NCBI GenBank assembly: GCA_964643985.1
Contig: CAZXUS010000005.1
Coordinates: forward strand, 1 to 51,516
DNA: 51,516 nt
Source: UBA2773 sp964643985
Lineage (GTDB): Bacteria > Patescibacteriota > Minisyncoccia > Moranbacterales > DUUL01
Direction of reading: 5' to 3'
Position 1 is the stretch's first letter. Each line of letters starts with the position of its first letter. Shown one piece after another: positions 24,704 to 33,600 of this stretch. Below the pieces are notes generated by a model. The model worked only from the letters and a program-made list of their open reading frames with translations. It did not search any database and had not been told where the DNA came from. The translations under genes and the position numbers were made by a program.

Positions 24704-25993
24704 TTAGTTATTCAGAATATCCTGAATAACGTCTTTGTCATTCCAAGGCAATTTTTTAGTGCCTACCATCATATTCTCTTCAGCCCCTTTTCCGGTCACC
24801 AAAATAATATCTCCTTTTTTTGCAATTTCAAAGGCTTTTTTTAAGGCTTTTTTTCTATCCGTTATTCGAGAAAATTTTTCCTTACTTTTATCGCTAATTC
24901 CCTTCTCAATTTCTTCCATAATTTTAATAGGATTTTCGTCGTAAGGATCTTCGTTCGTCACAATCGTATAATCTGCAAATTTCGAAACAATTTCCCCCAT
25001 AATCGGCCTTTTTCCTTGGTCTCGATTCCCGCAACTCCCAAAAACCCAAATCAAACGCCCTTTGTTTTTTGTTTTAAATTCTTTCATCATTTGCCCAATT
25101 TTTTCCATCGAATCAGGAGTCAAGGCATAGTCAATAATTATTTTTAAACTTTTCTTATTTTTCACAAAATCCATTCGACCAGCAATGTTCTTGATTTCTG
25201 CTAACTTATTTTTTATTTTATCCAACGAAATTCCCTGCGAAATTCCCACACAAATTCCGACCAAAGCATTTTCAATATTGAACTTCCCTGGTAAATTCAA
25301 ATTAAATTTCTCATCTTGAATTAAAAATTGGCTCTTAAAATCTTTTTCAACTATTTTTTCCGCTCCTATTTTAACACAATCTTCAAAACCTTTAATTTGT
25401 TTTTGGTTTTGAATACTAAAAAGATAATTTTCGTCCATTCCAGGTAAAATAAAATCTTCAAATTTTTCCATATCTTGATTAACAATTCCAATTCGCTGAA
25501 TTCTTCGCCAAGAATTGGCAGTAGTTTTAAATAATTTTAATTTTGTTTTTCGATAATCCTCCATCGTCAAATGATAATCCAAATGTTCTCGAGTAATATT
25601 GGTAATCACTGCCAAATTATAATCCACCCCCCAAACTCGAAATTGATCCAAAGCATGAGAAGATGTTTCCAAAACCAAATACTGACAATTATTTTTCAAA
25701 GCCTTATTAATAAATTTCTGCAAACTCCAGGCGGACTGAGTAGTAAATTTAGTCTTATTGACTTCTTTCTTGTCTCCAATTTTGAAATTAATAGTCGAAT
25801 AAACCGCCACTTTTTTGCCAGTGGCTTCCAAAACTTTTCCGATTATTTGAGCGGTCGTAGTTTTTCCATTAGTCCCCGTCACACCAATCACTGTCAATTT
25901 TCTAGAGGGAAATAAAAAGCAAAAATTGGCCGTGATCGACTTAACCAAATGATAAATATTTTTAATTTTTTGAAAATTTCTTTTAATATTCAT
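24704..25993 (-). CDS. murE: MurE-like Mur ligase lacking the N-terminal UDP-binding domain
   Basis: MurE adds the third residue to UDP-MurNAc-L-Ala-D-Glu in peptidoglycan precursor synthesis. The 429-residue protein has the ATP loop GVTGTNGKTTT (37-47), the MurE-type block LVLETSSHALDQFRVWGVD, NITREHLDYH, and a C-terminal domain with FGSCGNRDQGKRP and NEDPYDENP. The last motif replaces the DNPR typical of diaminopimelate-adding enzymes, so the third amino acid may not be mDAP. The P-loop starts near residue 37 instead of near 110, so the usual N-terminal UDP-binding domain is missing. The FemAB gene lies upstream on the same strand. Confidence 0.85.
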   Translation of the reverse strand: MNIKRNFQKIKNIYHLVKSITANFCFLFPSRKLTVIGVTGTNGKTTTAQIIGKVLEATGKKVAVYSTINFKIGDKKEVNKTKFTTQSAWSLQKFINKALKNNCQYLVLETSSHALDQFRVWGVDYNLAVITNITREHLDYHLTMEDYRKTKLKLFKTTANSWRRIQRIGIVNQDMEKFEDFILPGMDENYLFSIQNQKQIKGFEDCVKIGAEKIVEKDFKSQFLIQDEKFNLNLPGKFNIENALVGICVGISQGISLDKIKNKLAEIKNIAGRMDFVKNKKSLKIIIDYALTPDSMEKIGQMMKEFKTKNKGRLIWVFGSCGNRDQGKRPIMGEIVSKFADYTIVTNEDPYDENPIKIMEEIEKGISDKSKEKFSRITDRKKALKKAFEIAKKGDIILVTGKGAEENMMVGTKKLPWNDKDVIQDILNN

Positions 25994-26071
25994 ATTTTTA
26001 TAATTTAAAAAATAACACTTGCCTTGTTACGTAGCAAGCTACGTAACAAAATTGTGATTGAAAACAATCCC

Positions 26072-27022
26072 TTATCTTAATAATTGCAAAAATCTATAAA
26101 GCCAATATTTAAAAGGCGCTAAAATTAGATCATAACAACCAGGAAAAATAACGGGTTCGCAATTTGGACAAAAACCTTGTTTGAAACGAGTAATCCCCGT
26201 CCATTTTTTTTGATTTGATTTAACTGCAATCCCAAAAAAATCATATTTTAAACAACCTTTTTCTTTAGCCCTTTTAATGACTTCCCATTGCAAAAAATAA
26301 TTTGCCATTAAATTTCGATGCTGATCCGAAGAAGCACCATGTAAATAAGTCGCCACTCCGCCGAAAAAACTAACAATAATTGCCCCAACCGGCTGATCTT
26401 CCTTGAAAGCTATTAAAAGCTCTAGATTATCAGTAGAAATAGCTTTAAACATTTTTTGATAGTATTGCTTATTGTGAAAAGAAACTCCATCTCGTTGGGC
26501 TGTTTCTTGAACTAACTTCCAGAAAATATCTAAATCCTTGGGATTTTTAGAGACCTTAATCTTAACTCCTTTTTTTTCTGCTAATCGAATATTATAGCGA
26601 GTTTTCTGCTTCATTTCAGCCAGAATATCCTTCAAATCTTTCCTTAAATCAATCATCAAAGTCTCCGCTGGTTGATGATTTTTATAAGCTTTGTTAAATT
26701 TTTCATTAAGTCCCTCTAAAGCCTCTCGGATTTGCGGTTCCATTCTAATCCAACCAACTTTATTCTTAACCGCAAGTTCTTTAAGCTCTTCCAATAAAGC
26801 TTGTTTCTCTTTTTTGTTCCCAGGAAAAATCGGTCCTCTGGGAATATAAAAATACTTCCCCACCAACGACAACTCATTTTCAATCACCAAAATTTGGTTT
26901 TCCTTTTCCCCTACCAAATAAAAAACCTTTCCCAATTCTTGCTGAAAAGCCCTCCAATGTTTAGATTGTAAAAAACCCCCATCCAAACTATTCTCCGCTA
27001 AAAATTTCTCTGATTTATCCAT
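26072..27022 (-). CDS. FemAB/FemX-family peptidoglycan bridge aminoacyltransferase
   Basis: The 316-residue protein has the double GNAT-like fold signature of Fem transferases: GGFLQSKHWRAFQQELG near the start, YFYIPRGPIFPG, the TRYNIRLAEKKGVKIKV block and the late GIAVKSNQKKWTGITRFKQGF segment. Such enzymes move an amino acid from aminoacyl-tRNA to the stem peptide of lipid II. Together with the non-DNPR MurE this suggests a branched, possibly lysine- or ornithine-type, peptidoglycan. It is encoded just upstream of murE on the same strand. Confidence 0.88.
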   Translation of the reverse strand: MDKSEKFLAENSLDGGFLQSKHWRAFQQELGKVFYLVGEKENQILVIENELSLVGKYFYIPRGPIFPGNKKEKQALLEELKELAVKNKVGWIRMEPQIREALEGLNEKFNKAYKNHQPAETLMIDLRKDLKDILAEMKQKTRYNIRLAEKKGVKIKVSKNPKDLDIFWKLVQETAQRDGVSFHNKQYYQKMFKAISTDNLELLIAFKEDQPVGAIIVSFFGGVATYLHGASSDQHRNLMANYFLQWEVIKRAKEKGCLKYDFFGIAVKSNQKKWTGITRFKQGFCPNCEPVIFPGCYDLILAPFKYWLYRFLQLLR

Positions 27023-27043
27023 TTATTAAAACTATTATTATAT

Positions 27044-27206
27044 TGGGACTGTTTCCAATCACCCTTTTTACTGCAATTTCCCACTTTTAACCAAATTCTT
27101 TAAGAATTGTTTTGGCTTAGCTTTTGCTAATACCTCAAAAATTCTTAAATAATTTACTTAAAAACTAATAAATTTCGTTTGAAAAGCTTGATTGGAAACA
27201 GTCCCA
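27044..27206. mobile_element. MITE-like unit with 18-bp perfect terminal inverted repeats
   Basis: TGGGACTGTTTCCAATCA (27044-27061) is exactly inverted at 27189-27206. The 163-bp unit has no ORF and is flanked by TAT on both sides, compatible with a short target duplication. Related single ends occur at 9525-9546 and 48475-48491. No transposase with these ends is in the window, so mobility is inferred from structure only. Confidence 0.55.
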
Positions 27207-27275
27207 TATTACAAAAAATTAAAACCAATCAAATCCAACGCAACAGAAATTATAATAGCACTATGAGAATTACAA

Positions 27276-27374
27276 GTTTGAGCACAGTTCGAGGCGAATC
27301 TGAGCACCGAACGAGATGTACTAAATAGTACATCGAGTGAGTGGCGAAAAATCCAACGCAAAAATATACCAAAT
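27276..27374 (+). repeat. Dispersed imperfect-hairpin element, copy 3
   Basis: The apical half is almost identical to copy 1 (GAGCACCGAACGAGATGTAC and GTACATCGAGTGAGTGGCG), with the apical helix extended to GATGTACTA/TAGTACATC. The lower helices are more diverged. It lies 34 bp from copy 4. Confidence 0.75.
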
Positions 27375-27407
27375 ATAAAATCCCTAACGATAATTCTAAA
27401 AATTCTA

Positions 27408-27508
27408 ATTTTGAGTGCAATTCGAGGAAAAGCCAGAGTTTCGTCAGAGGTGTATGGATAATACAGCGAAGTCGAAACGAAGGTTTTAACGAAGAAGTAC
27501 ACCAAAAT
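27408..27508 (+). repeat. Dispersed imperfect-hairpin element, copy 4
   Basis: It ends 13 bp from the ruvA stop. Its helices are ATTTTG with CAAAAT, AAAA(G)CC with GGTTTT, GTTTCG with CGAAAC, and TGTAT with ATACA. The sequence differs from copy 1 but the pairing pattern and the strings AATTCGAGG and GAAGAA are kept. Confidence 0.72.
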
Positions 27509-27520
27509 TATAGTTTTTAT

Positions 27521-28090
27521 TTATTTTTTCATGGATTTGAGGGCTAATTTAATTCGTTCAGATATATCTTCCGACTGACCTTGAACACTATTAGCACCCT
27601 CTCTCGCCTCACTAATATTATAGCCCATTGAAACCAACGCTTCAATAACGTCTTGATCTCCCTGTGCTGTTTGCTGAACCGAAGCCGAAAAGTTTTTAAT
27701 CTTATTTTGAAGTTCTAAAATCACTCTCTCGGCAATTTTTTTACCAATCCCCGAAACCTGCGTTAAAATAGTTGGATCTTGATTGACAATCGCTGTTTTA
27801 ACTACATCCGGTGAAGCAATATTTAAAATATTCAAAGCCGCTTTAGGACCAATTCCTGAAACCGAAATCAAAAGTTCGAACAGTTCCAACTCGCCTTGAG
27901 TTTCAAATCCGATTAAATTCAATTGGTCTTCCTTGACATGAGTATAAATAAATAATTCAAGCTGTTCTTGACTAGAGGCCTTACCGATAGTCACTTCGTT
28001 GCAAAGAACCTTATAACCGACCCCGTTAACGTCAATCACCAAATATCCGACACCAAAATAATCAACCCTTCCTTTTAGTTTTCCAATCAT
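27521..28090 (-). CDS. ruvA: Holliday junction branch-migration protein RuvA
   Basis: RuvA binds four-way junctions as a tetramer and loads the RuvB motor. The 189-residue protein has the N-terminal OB domain (MIGKLKGRVDYFGVGYLVIDVNGVGY), the helix-hairpin-helix pair (LLISVSGIGPKAALNIL and LTQVSGIGKKIAERVILEL) and the C-terminal RuvB-binding three-helix domain (EALVSMGYNISEAREGANSV). Length is normal. ruvB and ruvC are not next to it. Copies 4 and 3 of the hairpin element follow its 3' end. Confidence 0.95.
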   Translation of the reverse strand: MIGKLKGRVDYFGVGYLVIDVNGVGYKVLCNEVTIGKASSQEQLELFIYTHVKEDQLNLIGFETQGELELFELLISVSGIGPKAALNILNIASPDVVKTAIVNQDPTILTQVSGIGKKIAERVILELQNKIKNFSASVQQTAQGDQDVIEALVSMGYNISEAREGANSVQGQSEDISERIKLALKSMKK

Positions 28091-28184
28091 CTATTTAAAT
28101 TATGAAATAATTTAATTAAGTCACAAGACACAAGATATAAGAGACAAACAAATCTCAAATTAAAAATTAAAAATCTCAGACTTT

Positions 28185-28208
28185 AAAAGCCGAAGGCTTT
28201 TTGTTTTT
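28185..28208 (+). terminator. Terminator-like hairpin with no plus-strand gene upstream
   Basis: AAAAGCC and GGCTTTT pair around a GAA loop and are followed by a T-rich run. Its position between divergent genes makes a termination role unclear; it may simply be the tip of the larger inverted repeat. Confidence 0.35.
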
Positions 28209-28306
28209 AATTTAAGTTTTTTTAATTTTCACACAAAGGCACTTCGTAATTTGTTTGTTTCTTGCGTCCTTGCTTCTTGTATCTTGCCCTTCCATCTTAT
28301 CATATC

Positions 28307-28335
28307 TTTACAAATTTTCCAGACCATGCTAAAAT
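28307..28335 (+). promoter_or_regulatory. Promoter of rpsT
   Basis: TTTACA (28307-28312) and TAAAAT (28330-28335) are spaced by 17 bp, with an extended -10 (TGC before TAAAAT). The predicted leader is about 50 nt. Confidence 0.6.
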
Positions 28336-28393
28336 CATCGAGTAATTAGAGGCTTACCTAAAAGCCCCATTAATATGTTTTAAAAAAATTTAT

Positions 28394-28660
28394 ATGCCAA
28401 TTCTTGACGCTGCAAAAAAATATGTGAAAGTGACTGCTAAAAAAAATGCCTTCAACCGAAAAAATAAAATTGCCGTAAAAACTACTGTCCGAAAAGTTAA
28501 TGACGCTATTATTGCCAAAAGCCGAACCCAAGCCGAAAAGCTTTTCAAAAACGCTCAACAAGCCATCGACAAAGCTATGAAACGAGGAATCCTAAAGAAA
28601 AACACCGCCGCTCGAAGAAAATCCGCCTTAGTTCGAAAAATCACCGCTTTGAAAAAATAA
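28394..28660 (+). CDS. rpsT: 30S ribosomal protein S20
   Basis: S20 is a three-helix protein that binds the 5' and 3' minor domains of 16S rRNA early in subunit assembly. The 88-residue, Lys/Arg-rich sequence has the family pattern (AFNRKNKIAVKTTVRKVNDAI, then LFKNAQQAIDKAMKRGILKKNTAARRKSALVRKI). The start shown is the ATG giving MPILDAAKKY, shorter at the N-terminus than many homologues. It is a single-gene transcription unit with its own promoter and a strong terminator. Confidence 0.93.
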   Translation: MPILDAAKKYVKVTAKKNAFNRKNKIAVKTTVRKVNDAIIAKSRTQAEKLFKNAQQAIDKAMKRGILKKNTAARRKSALVRKITALKK

Positions 28661-28681
28661 AAATTTCACTTTTCAAATACC

Positions 28682-28710
28682 AAAAACATCGCTCTGGAGC
28701 GATGTTTTTT
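28682..28710 (+). terminator. Rho-independent terminator of rpsT
   Basis: AAAACATCGCTC is followed almost immediately by its reverse complement GAGCGATGTTTT (12-bp stem) and extra Ts, starting 22 bp after the stop. Confidence 0.9.
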
Positions 28711-29183
28711 CATTTTCACTTTAATCTTTTATTTTTTCTTTCATTCACTAGTAAATAAAAGAATTTTTATTTTAAAAAATCCATCCGCAAAAAGCGATTA
28801 TTAATTTAATTATCATCCCATTTATGTCCTTACATATATAATGACATATGTAAGTACATACATAAAAATACTCAACGCTTCTAACTATTTTAGTGTATCC
28901 ATAATTCAAAACATATCTACACCATCAAACCAAAAACACCAACGAATCTTATTAATTATTTCCAATCAAACCGCTATCATACTCTAGTGTATGATAGCGA
29001 TTTAATAAATTTTATTTTATTTATAAAATTCCCCTCCCTCTCTCCGAAAATAAATAGACCCCTCCATAATGACCACCGTAGAGACTACTATAGACGCTTC
29101 TATTTTAAAACCAGACCAAAATAAAAAGTAGTTTCTTTCTTCCTCCTTAAACCTCAAATCATTGCAGTTTAATTCCTTCGTTA
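28711..29183. other. Gene-free region downstream of rpsT with palindromes
   Basis: This stretch contains a perfect 11-bp hairpin CGCTATCATAC/GTATGATAGCG (28972-28999), a tract of ACATATATAATGACATATGTA type, and the left direct-repeat flank of the BRO-N gene (29029-29104). No coding potential is evident. Confidence 0.55.
29029..29104. repeat. Direct-repeat flank of the BRO-N gene including palindrome copy 2
   Basis: A pyrimidine tract plus AAAATAAATAGAC (29029-29059) matches 30341-30369 closely. It is followed, after a roughly 20-bp insertion, by TAGAGACTACTA-TAGACGCTTCTA (29079-29102), a degenerate copy of the palindrome at 1254 and 30363. Confidence 0.6.
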
Positions 29184-30023
29184 CTATTCCTTTCTTTTAA
29201 TCGACTTATTTTTCAATAAATTATTCTTACTCGAAATTATGCTTCTCCCAATTTCTTTTTCCGTTTCTTTTCGAGCTTTTCCCGCTACATTTCCGCCACG
29301 GTTGGCAACTTTACTATGTTCTAATATTTTATTTGGTTTTTCTTTTTTTGATATTTCAGTTATTACTTTTTCACCAAGCATTGTAAAAATTAGTTCAAAA
29401 TCATTCATATTATCCCGCAAATTAGATTTTGATTTATCAGAAATATTTTTAAACTTTCGATATTCACTTGGCGTCATTCCAAAAGTTGCCTTTGAGATTT
29501 CAGCAGTTAAAGTAGCATAATCTGTTTGACTAATAATACCTCGCTCTTTCCATTCATCGGTTAAATTTTGACGAATAGCTATTCCTCTTAATCTTTTATC
29601 TATCCAGCTCTTGGGATAACCTTTTTGTTCATACAATTTTTTCATTCGCTCTTGGGCTAATTCAGGATTCTCAATTTCATCAATTCTTTCTTTTCCCACT
29701 TTTGCTAACCAACGTTTAAATGGCTCAGCCTTGGAAGATGGAATCGACTGAATTATTCTAAAAATATTTTCGGTGTTGCCAACTAACGTTTTTCTTTTTT
29801 TCCCTGTTTTTGTTAACACTTCTACCTGGGGACAATTTGTCCCTATGTAAGTTTTAAGAGCAACATCCCTTTTTCTAATTTTTTTCAAATAATCAGTAGA
29901 ATTAGAACTTTCCGATAAAATCTCTACTATATCAACCACCGAGAAAAACCATTCGTTTTTATGCCAAACTCTTCTTATTTTTTTATCTTGAAAAATAACT
30001 AGTTTATTTTGTTGGTTTTTCAT
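29184..30023 (-). CDS. BRO-N domain protein, DinD-like
   Basis: The 279-residue protein begins with a BRO-N domain (about 1-110: LVIFQDKKIRRVWHKNEWFFSVVDIVEIL, RKTLVGNTENIFRIIQSI), the DNA-binding module of phage antirepressors and baculovirus BRO proteins. It continues with the block RLRGIAIRQNLTDEWKERGI characteristic of DNA-damage-inducible protein D relatives. E. coli DinD is an SOS gene that inhibits RecA filaments; whether this protein does so is unknown. The basic C-terminus (KNNLLKNKSIKRKE) may bind nucleic acid. It has its own promoter and is bracketed by direct repeats, suggesting transfer as a cassette. Confidence 0.85.
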   Translation of the reverse strand: MKNQQNKLVIFQDKKIRRVWHKNEWFFSVVDIVEILSESSNSTDYLKKIRKRDVALKTYIGTNCPQVEVLTKTGKKRKTLVGNTENIFRIIQSIPSSKAEPFKRWLAKVGKERIDEIENPELAQERMKKLYEQKGYPKSWIDKRLRGIAIRQNLTDEWKERGIISQTDYATLTAEISKATFGMTPSEYRKFKNISDKSKSNLRDNMNDFELIFTMLGEKVITEISKKEKPNKILEHSKVANRGGNVAGKARKETEKEIGRSIISSKNNLLKNKSIKRKE

Positions 30024-30153
30024 TTAATTTATTTTTTATTGAAAATAATTTTAAATTGCCTCTAATTGCATAATTCTCTTGCTCTTGAAATAAGATATTA
30101 ATTATTTTTGTTTTATTTTTTCATATTTTTATTTAAAAAACATAACCATATAC

Positions 30154-30182
30154 ATACTAAAATAAAAAACTCCACCTGTCAA
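30154..30182 (-). promoter_or_regulatory. Promoter of the BRO-N gene
   Basis: On the minus strand a consensus TTGACA (30182-30177) and TAGTAT (30159-30154) are spaced by 17 bp. The leader would be about 125 nt long. No LexA-type box is obvious. Confidence 0.6.
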
Positions 30183-30340
30183 ATTTTTATTATACTAAAG
30201 CTTATCTATTCCCGCCTCGCCATCATACACTATAGCATAATAGTATCAACCAACTAACTTTATCTCTCCTCAATCCCCCTAAAAATCAAGCTATTTTGCT
30301 AAAACCACGCCCATCTCAATAGAATAAGAGCTCCCAAAAA

Positions 30341-30390
30341 TCCCTCTCCCTCTCCAAAAATAAATAGACGCTTCTATAGAAGCGTCTATT
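30341..30390. repeat. Direct-repeat flank with perfect palindrome (copy 3)
   Basis: The pyrimidine tract and AAAATAAATAGAC are followed by TAGACGCTTCTA-TAGAAGCGTCTA. With flanking AA/TT this makes a perfect 28-bp palindrome at 30363-30390. Confidence 0.75.
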
Positions 30391-30541
30391 CTAAAACTCA
30401 ACCCAAAACAAAACCACTCTTGCAGGTGGTTTAAAAATAAAACACTTTGTTAAATTTCCCATACTAAAAAGAAATAGGAATTTAAAATTTTAAATACAAT
30501 TCAAGAAAATCTTAAGCCCATAAAAAATCTTGGGCTTTTAG

Positions 30542-30640
30542 ATTTGAGTGCAGTTTGAGGAAAATCCGAGCAAGGAATAAGACGTACTGAAGAGTACGGC
30601 AAACGAGTAGCGGAGGATTTGACAAAAAAATGTGCCAAAT
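30542..30640 (+). repeat. Dispersed imperfect-hairpin element, copy 5
   Basis: It ends 9 bp from the rpoC stop. The closing helix is identical to copy 1 (ATTTG-a-GTGCA with TGTGCCAAAT), but the middle helix is AAATCC/GGATTT instead of GAATTT/AAATTC, and the apical one is CGTACT/AGTACG around GAAG. These are compensatory changes. Confidence 0.8.
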
Positions 30641-30648
30641 ATTAAAGC

Positions 30649-33600
30649 CTACTTTATTCGGTCTCGGTAGCCGGTACCAGCAGGTATTAATTTTCCGATT
30701 ATAACATTTTCCTTAAGTCCCCGTAAATAATCACACTTCCCTTGTATCGACGCATTAATCAAAACCTTAGCAGTTTCCTGAAAAGAAGCGGCTGACAAGA
30801 AACTTCCAGTTGACAAAGCCACTTTAGAAATTCCCAAGACTAATCTTTCCCCCTTAGATTCTTTAAGTCCGTCTCGCTTCGCTTCTTCGTTTACTTCTTC
30901 AAATCGCTCAATTTCAACCACGTCACCTTCCAATAAATCAGTATCTCCAGAATGAGTAACTTTAACTCGAGAAAGCATTCTTCTCACAATAATTTCAAGA
31001 TGTTTATCATTAATTCCTTCCCCTTGAGTTTGATAGATTTCTTGAACTTCTTGAACGATATATCGATGCAAAGCCTCTTCTCCGTTGATTTTGAAAAGTT
31101 TTTTAAGATCCAAATGTCCTTCTGACAAAATTTGTCCTTTCTTGACATCGTCCCCTTGTTTTACCTTGACATTAATAACGGCTGGAATAGCATATTCTTT
31201 AATATCAGCATCCTCTTTTTCCTTAGTGGCTTCTTTCTGAACTCGAATAATTTTTTGCTTTTGGTTTTCCTTGATTTCAATTATTCGTCCATCAAATTCG
31301 GCAATAATTCCTTCGGTTTTTGGCATTCGATTTTCAAAAATTTCTTCCACTCGAGGTAAACCTTGAGTAATATCAGTTCCCGCAATACCTCCAATATGGA
31401 AGGTTCTCATCGTCAACTGAGTTCCAGGTTCTCCAATCGATTGAGCCGCGACAATTCCGACTGCTTCACCAAGTTGAACCAAATGATTTCGCCCCAAATC
31501 TAATCCATAACATTTTTGACAAATTCCTCGATGAGTTTTACAAGTAATCAAACTTCTAATTTTGATTTTTTTCACTTTAGCATCTTCGATTGCTTTAGCT
31601 TGATCATGATCAATCATATCACCTTTCTTAGCCAATACTTCTTCGGTTTCTGGATTGACTACTTTTTCCACTAAAACTCGTCCAACAATTCGAGAAGCAA
31701 AACTCTGTCCAATGCTTTCAGCATCAGCCACATACATATAAGTTCCTCGAGTATCGCCACAATCTTCTTCCTTGACAATCACATCTTGAGCAACATCTGC
31801 TAACCGTCGAGTTAAATAACCCGCAGTCGCCGTTCTCAAGGCTGTATCAGCCATACCTTTTCGAGCTCCATGCGTTGAAATAAAATATTCCAGAACTCCA
31901 AAGCCACCTTTCAAAGAACCTTTCACTGGCAATTCAATGGTTTCTCCAGTTGGACCAGCCACAAGACCTTTCATTCCAACCATTTGAACTACTACTGATT
32001 CAGACCCTCGAGCTTTAGAAGTAATCATTGAAGCAATTGAACTTTCTGGGTCAATAACCTTCTTGACTTCTTCGGCTATTTTATTTTTAGTATCATTCCA
32101 AATTTCAATAACCTTAGATTTTCGCTCTTCATCTGTTAATAAACCTTCTTCAAACTGATTATTAACGTTTTTGACTACTTTTTCCGCTTTGGCAATCAAA
32201 GCGTCTTTGGCTTTTGGAATTGTCACATCATCCATTCCCAAACTAATTCCAGACTTCGTCACATATTTAAAACCTAATTGTTTTAAAGAATTCAAGAAAT
32301 CAACCGTCGCTGGTTTTCCTTCTTTCAATAAAAATGTAGCAATCAAATTCTTTAAATCATTTTTATCTAAAGTTTTATTTAAATATTCCATTTTGTCCGA
32401 CAAAACATCATTCAAAATAGCTTGACCAGCGGAAGTTTCAATTTTTTCTCCATTTTCTAAATACAAAGTTATTTTAGCTCTCAAGTTAACAACGCCAGCT
32501 TGATAAGCAGTAATAATCTCTTTAATTGAAGAAAAATATTTACCTTCGCCTTTTAAACCATTTTTAATTTGAGTCAGATAATAAATACCTAAAACAATGT
32601 CCTGAGAAGGATTAACAATCGGATCACCGCTGGATGGTTTCAAAAGATTTCGGCTGGAAAGCATAATTTCTTCACATTCCACTCGAGCTTTCTCGGTCAA
32701 TGGCACGTGAACCGCCATTTGGTCTCCATCAAAATCAGCATTAAAAGCGGCACAAACCAAAGGATGAACTTGAATAGCTTTTCCTTCAATCAATTTTGGT
32801 CGAAAAGCTTGGATAGACAATCGATGCAAAGTTGGAGCTCGATTCAATAATACATATTGATGATCAATAATTTTTTCCAACATTTCATAAGCTTCTTCAG
32901 CTTCATCATCCACCATTCGTCCTGCAATTCGAACATTATGAGCAAATTCATTTTCAATTAATTTGTTGATAATAAATGGTTTGAATAATTCCAAAGCCAT
33001 TTTTTTAGGAATACCGCATTCGTCTAACTTCAAATTTGGACCAACCACAATCACACTTCGTCCAGAATAATCAACTCGTTTTCCCAATAGATTTTGTCGG
33101 AAACGTCCTTGTTTTCCTTTCAACATATCGGCCACTGATTTCAAAGCTCGATTTTGTCCTGTAGAGGCTGTCACACGAGTTTGATTTCTTCGAGTACTAT
33201 TATCCAACAAAGCATCCACCGCTTCTTGTAGCATCCGTTTTTCATTTCTCTGGATAACCTCTGGAGCTCCTAAACTAATTAATTTTTTCAATCGATTGTT
33301 CCGATTAATAATTCGTCGATAAAGATCATTCAAATCAGAAGTAGCAAATCGCCCACCATCCAATTGAACCATTGGTCGAATATCCGGAGGAATAACCGGA
33401 ATAACCTTCAACATCATCCAACTTGGTTTTAAATCGGCTAATTTAAGTCCTTTGAATAATCGCAATCTCTTGATGATTTTCTTTCGATCAATAGCAGTTT
33501 TTTTATCAACGTCTTTTTCTAAAAATTTGATCTCTTTATCCAAATCAATTTCTGATAATAATTTTTCAACCGCTTCAGCCCCAATAGAAGCATTAAAAAC

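Larger units (their letters stand above)
27023..27520. other. Repeat-rich gene-free region between fem and ruvA
   Basis: This 498-bp gap holds a MITE-like unit (27044-27206) and two hairpin-element copies (27276-27374 and 27408-27508). The short ORFs in it run across the repeats and look spurious. Confidence 0.7.
28091..28393. other. Divergent ruvA/rpsT gap with long imperfect inverted repeat
   Basis: CAAGACACAAGATATAAG plus AGACAAACAAAT (28125-28155) is inverted as AATTTGTTTGTTTCTTGC plus CTTGCTTCTTGTATCTTG (28251-28286). Between the arms a strong small hairpin AAAAGCC-GAA-GGCTTTT (28185-28201) is followed on the plus strand by TTTGTTTTT. The rpsT promoter lies outside the repeat. Confidence 0.6.
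30024..30641. other. Gene-free region between rpoC and the BRO-N gene
   Basis: About 620 bp without a credible gene. It holds the BRO-N promoter (30154-30182), the right direct-repeat flank with the perfect 28-bp palindrome (30341-30390) and hairpin-element copy 5 (30542-30640). Confidence 0.65.

Noticed and set aside
27209..27547. Overlapping ORFs of 98 and 68 codons on opposite strands near ruvA
   Set aside because: Both run over hairpin-element copies 3 and 4 and have no protein-like features; they arise from the repeats.
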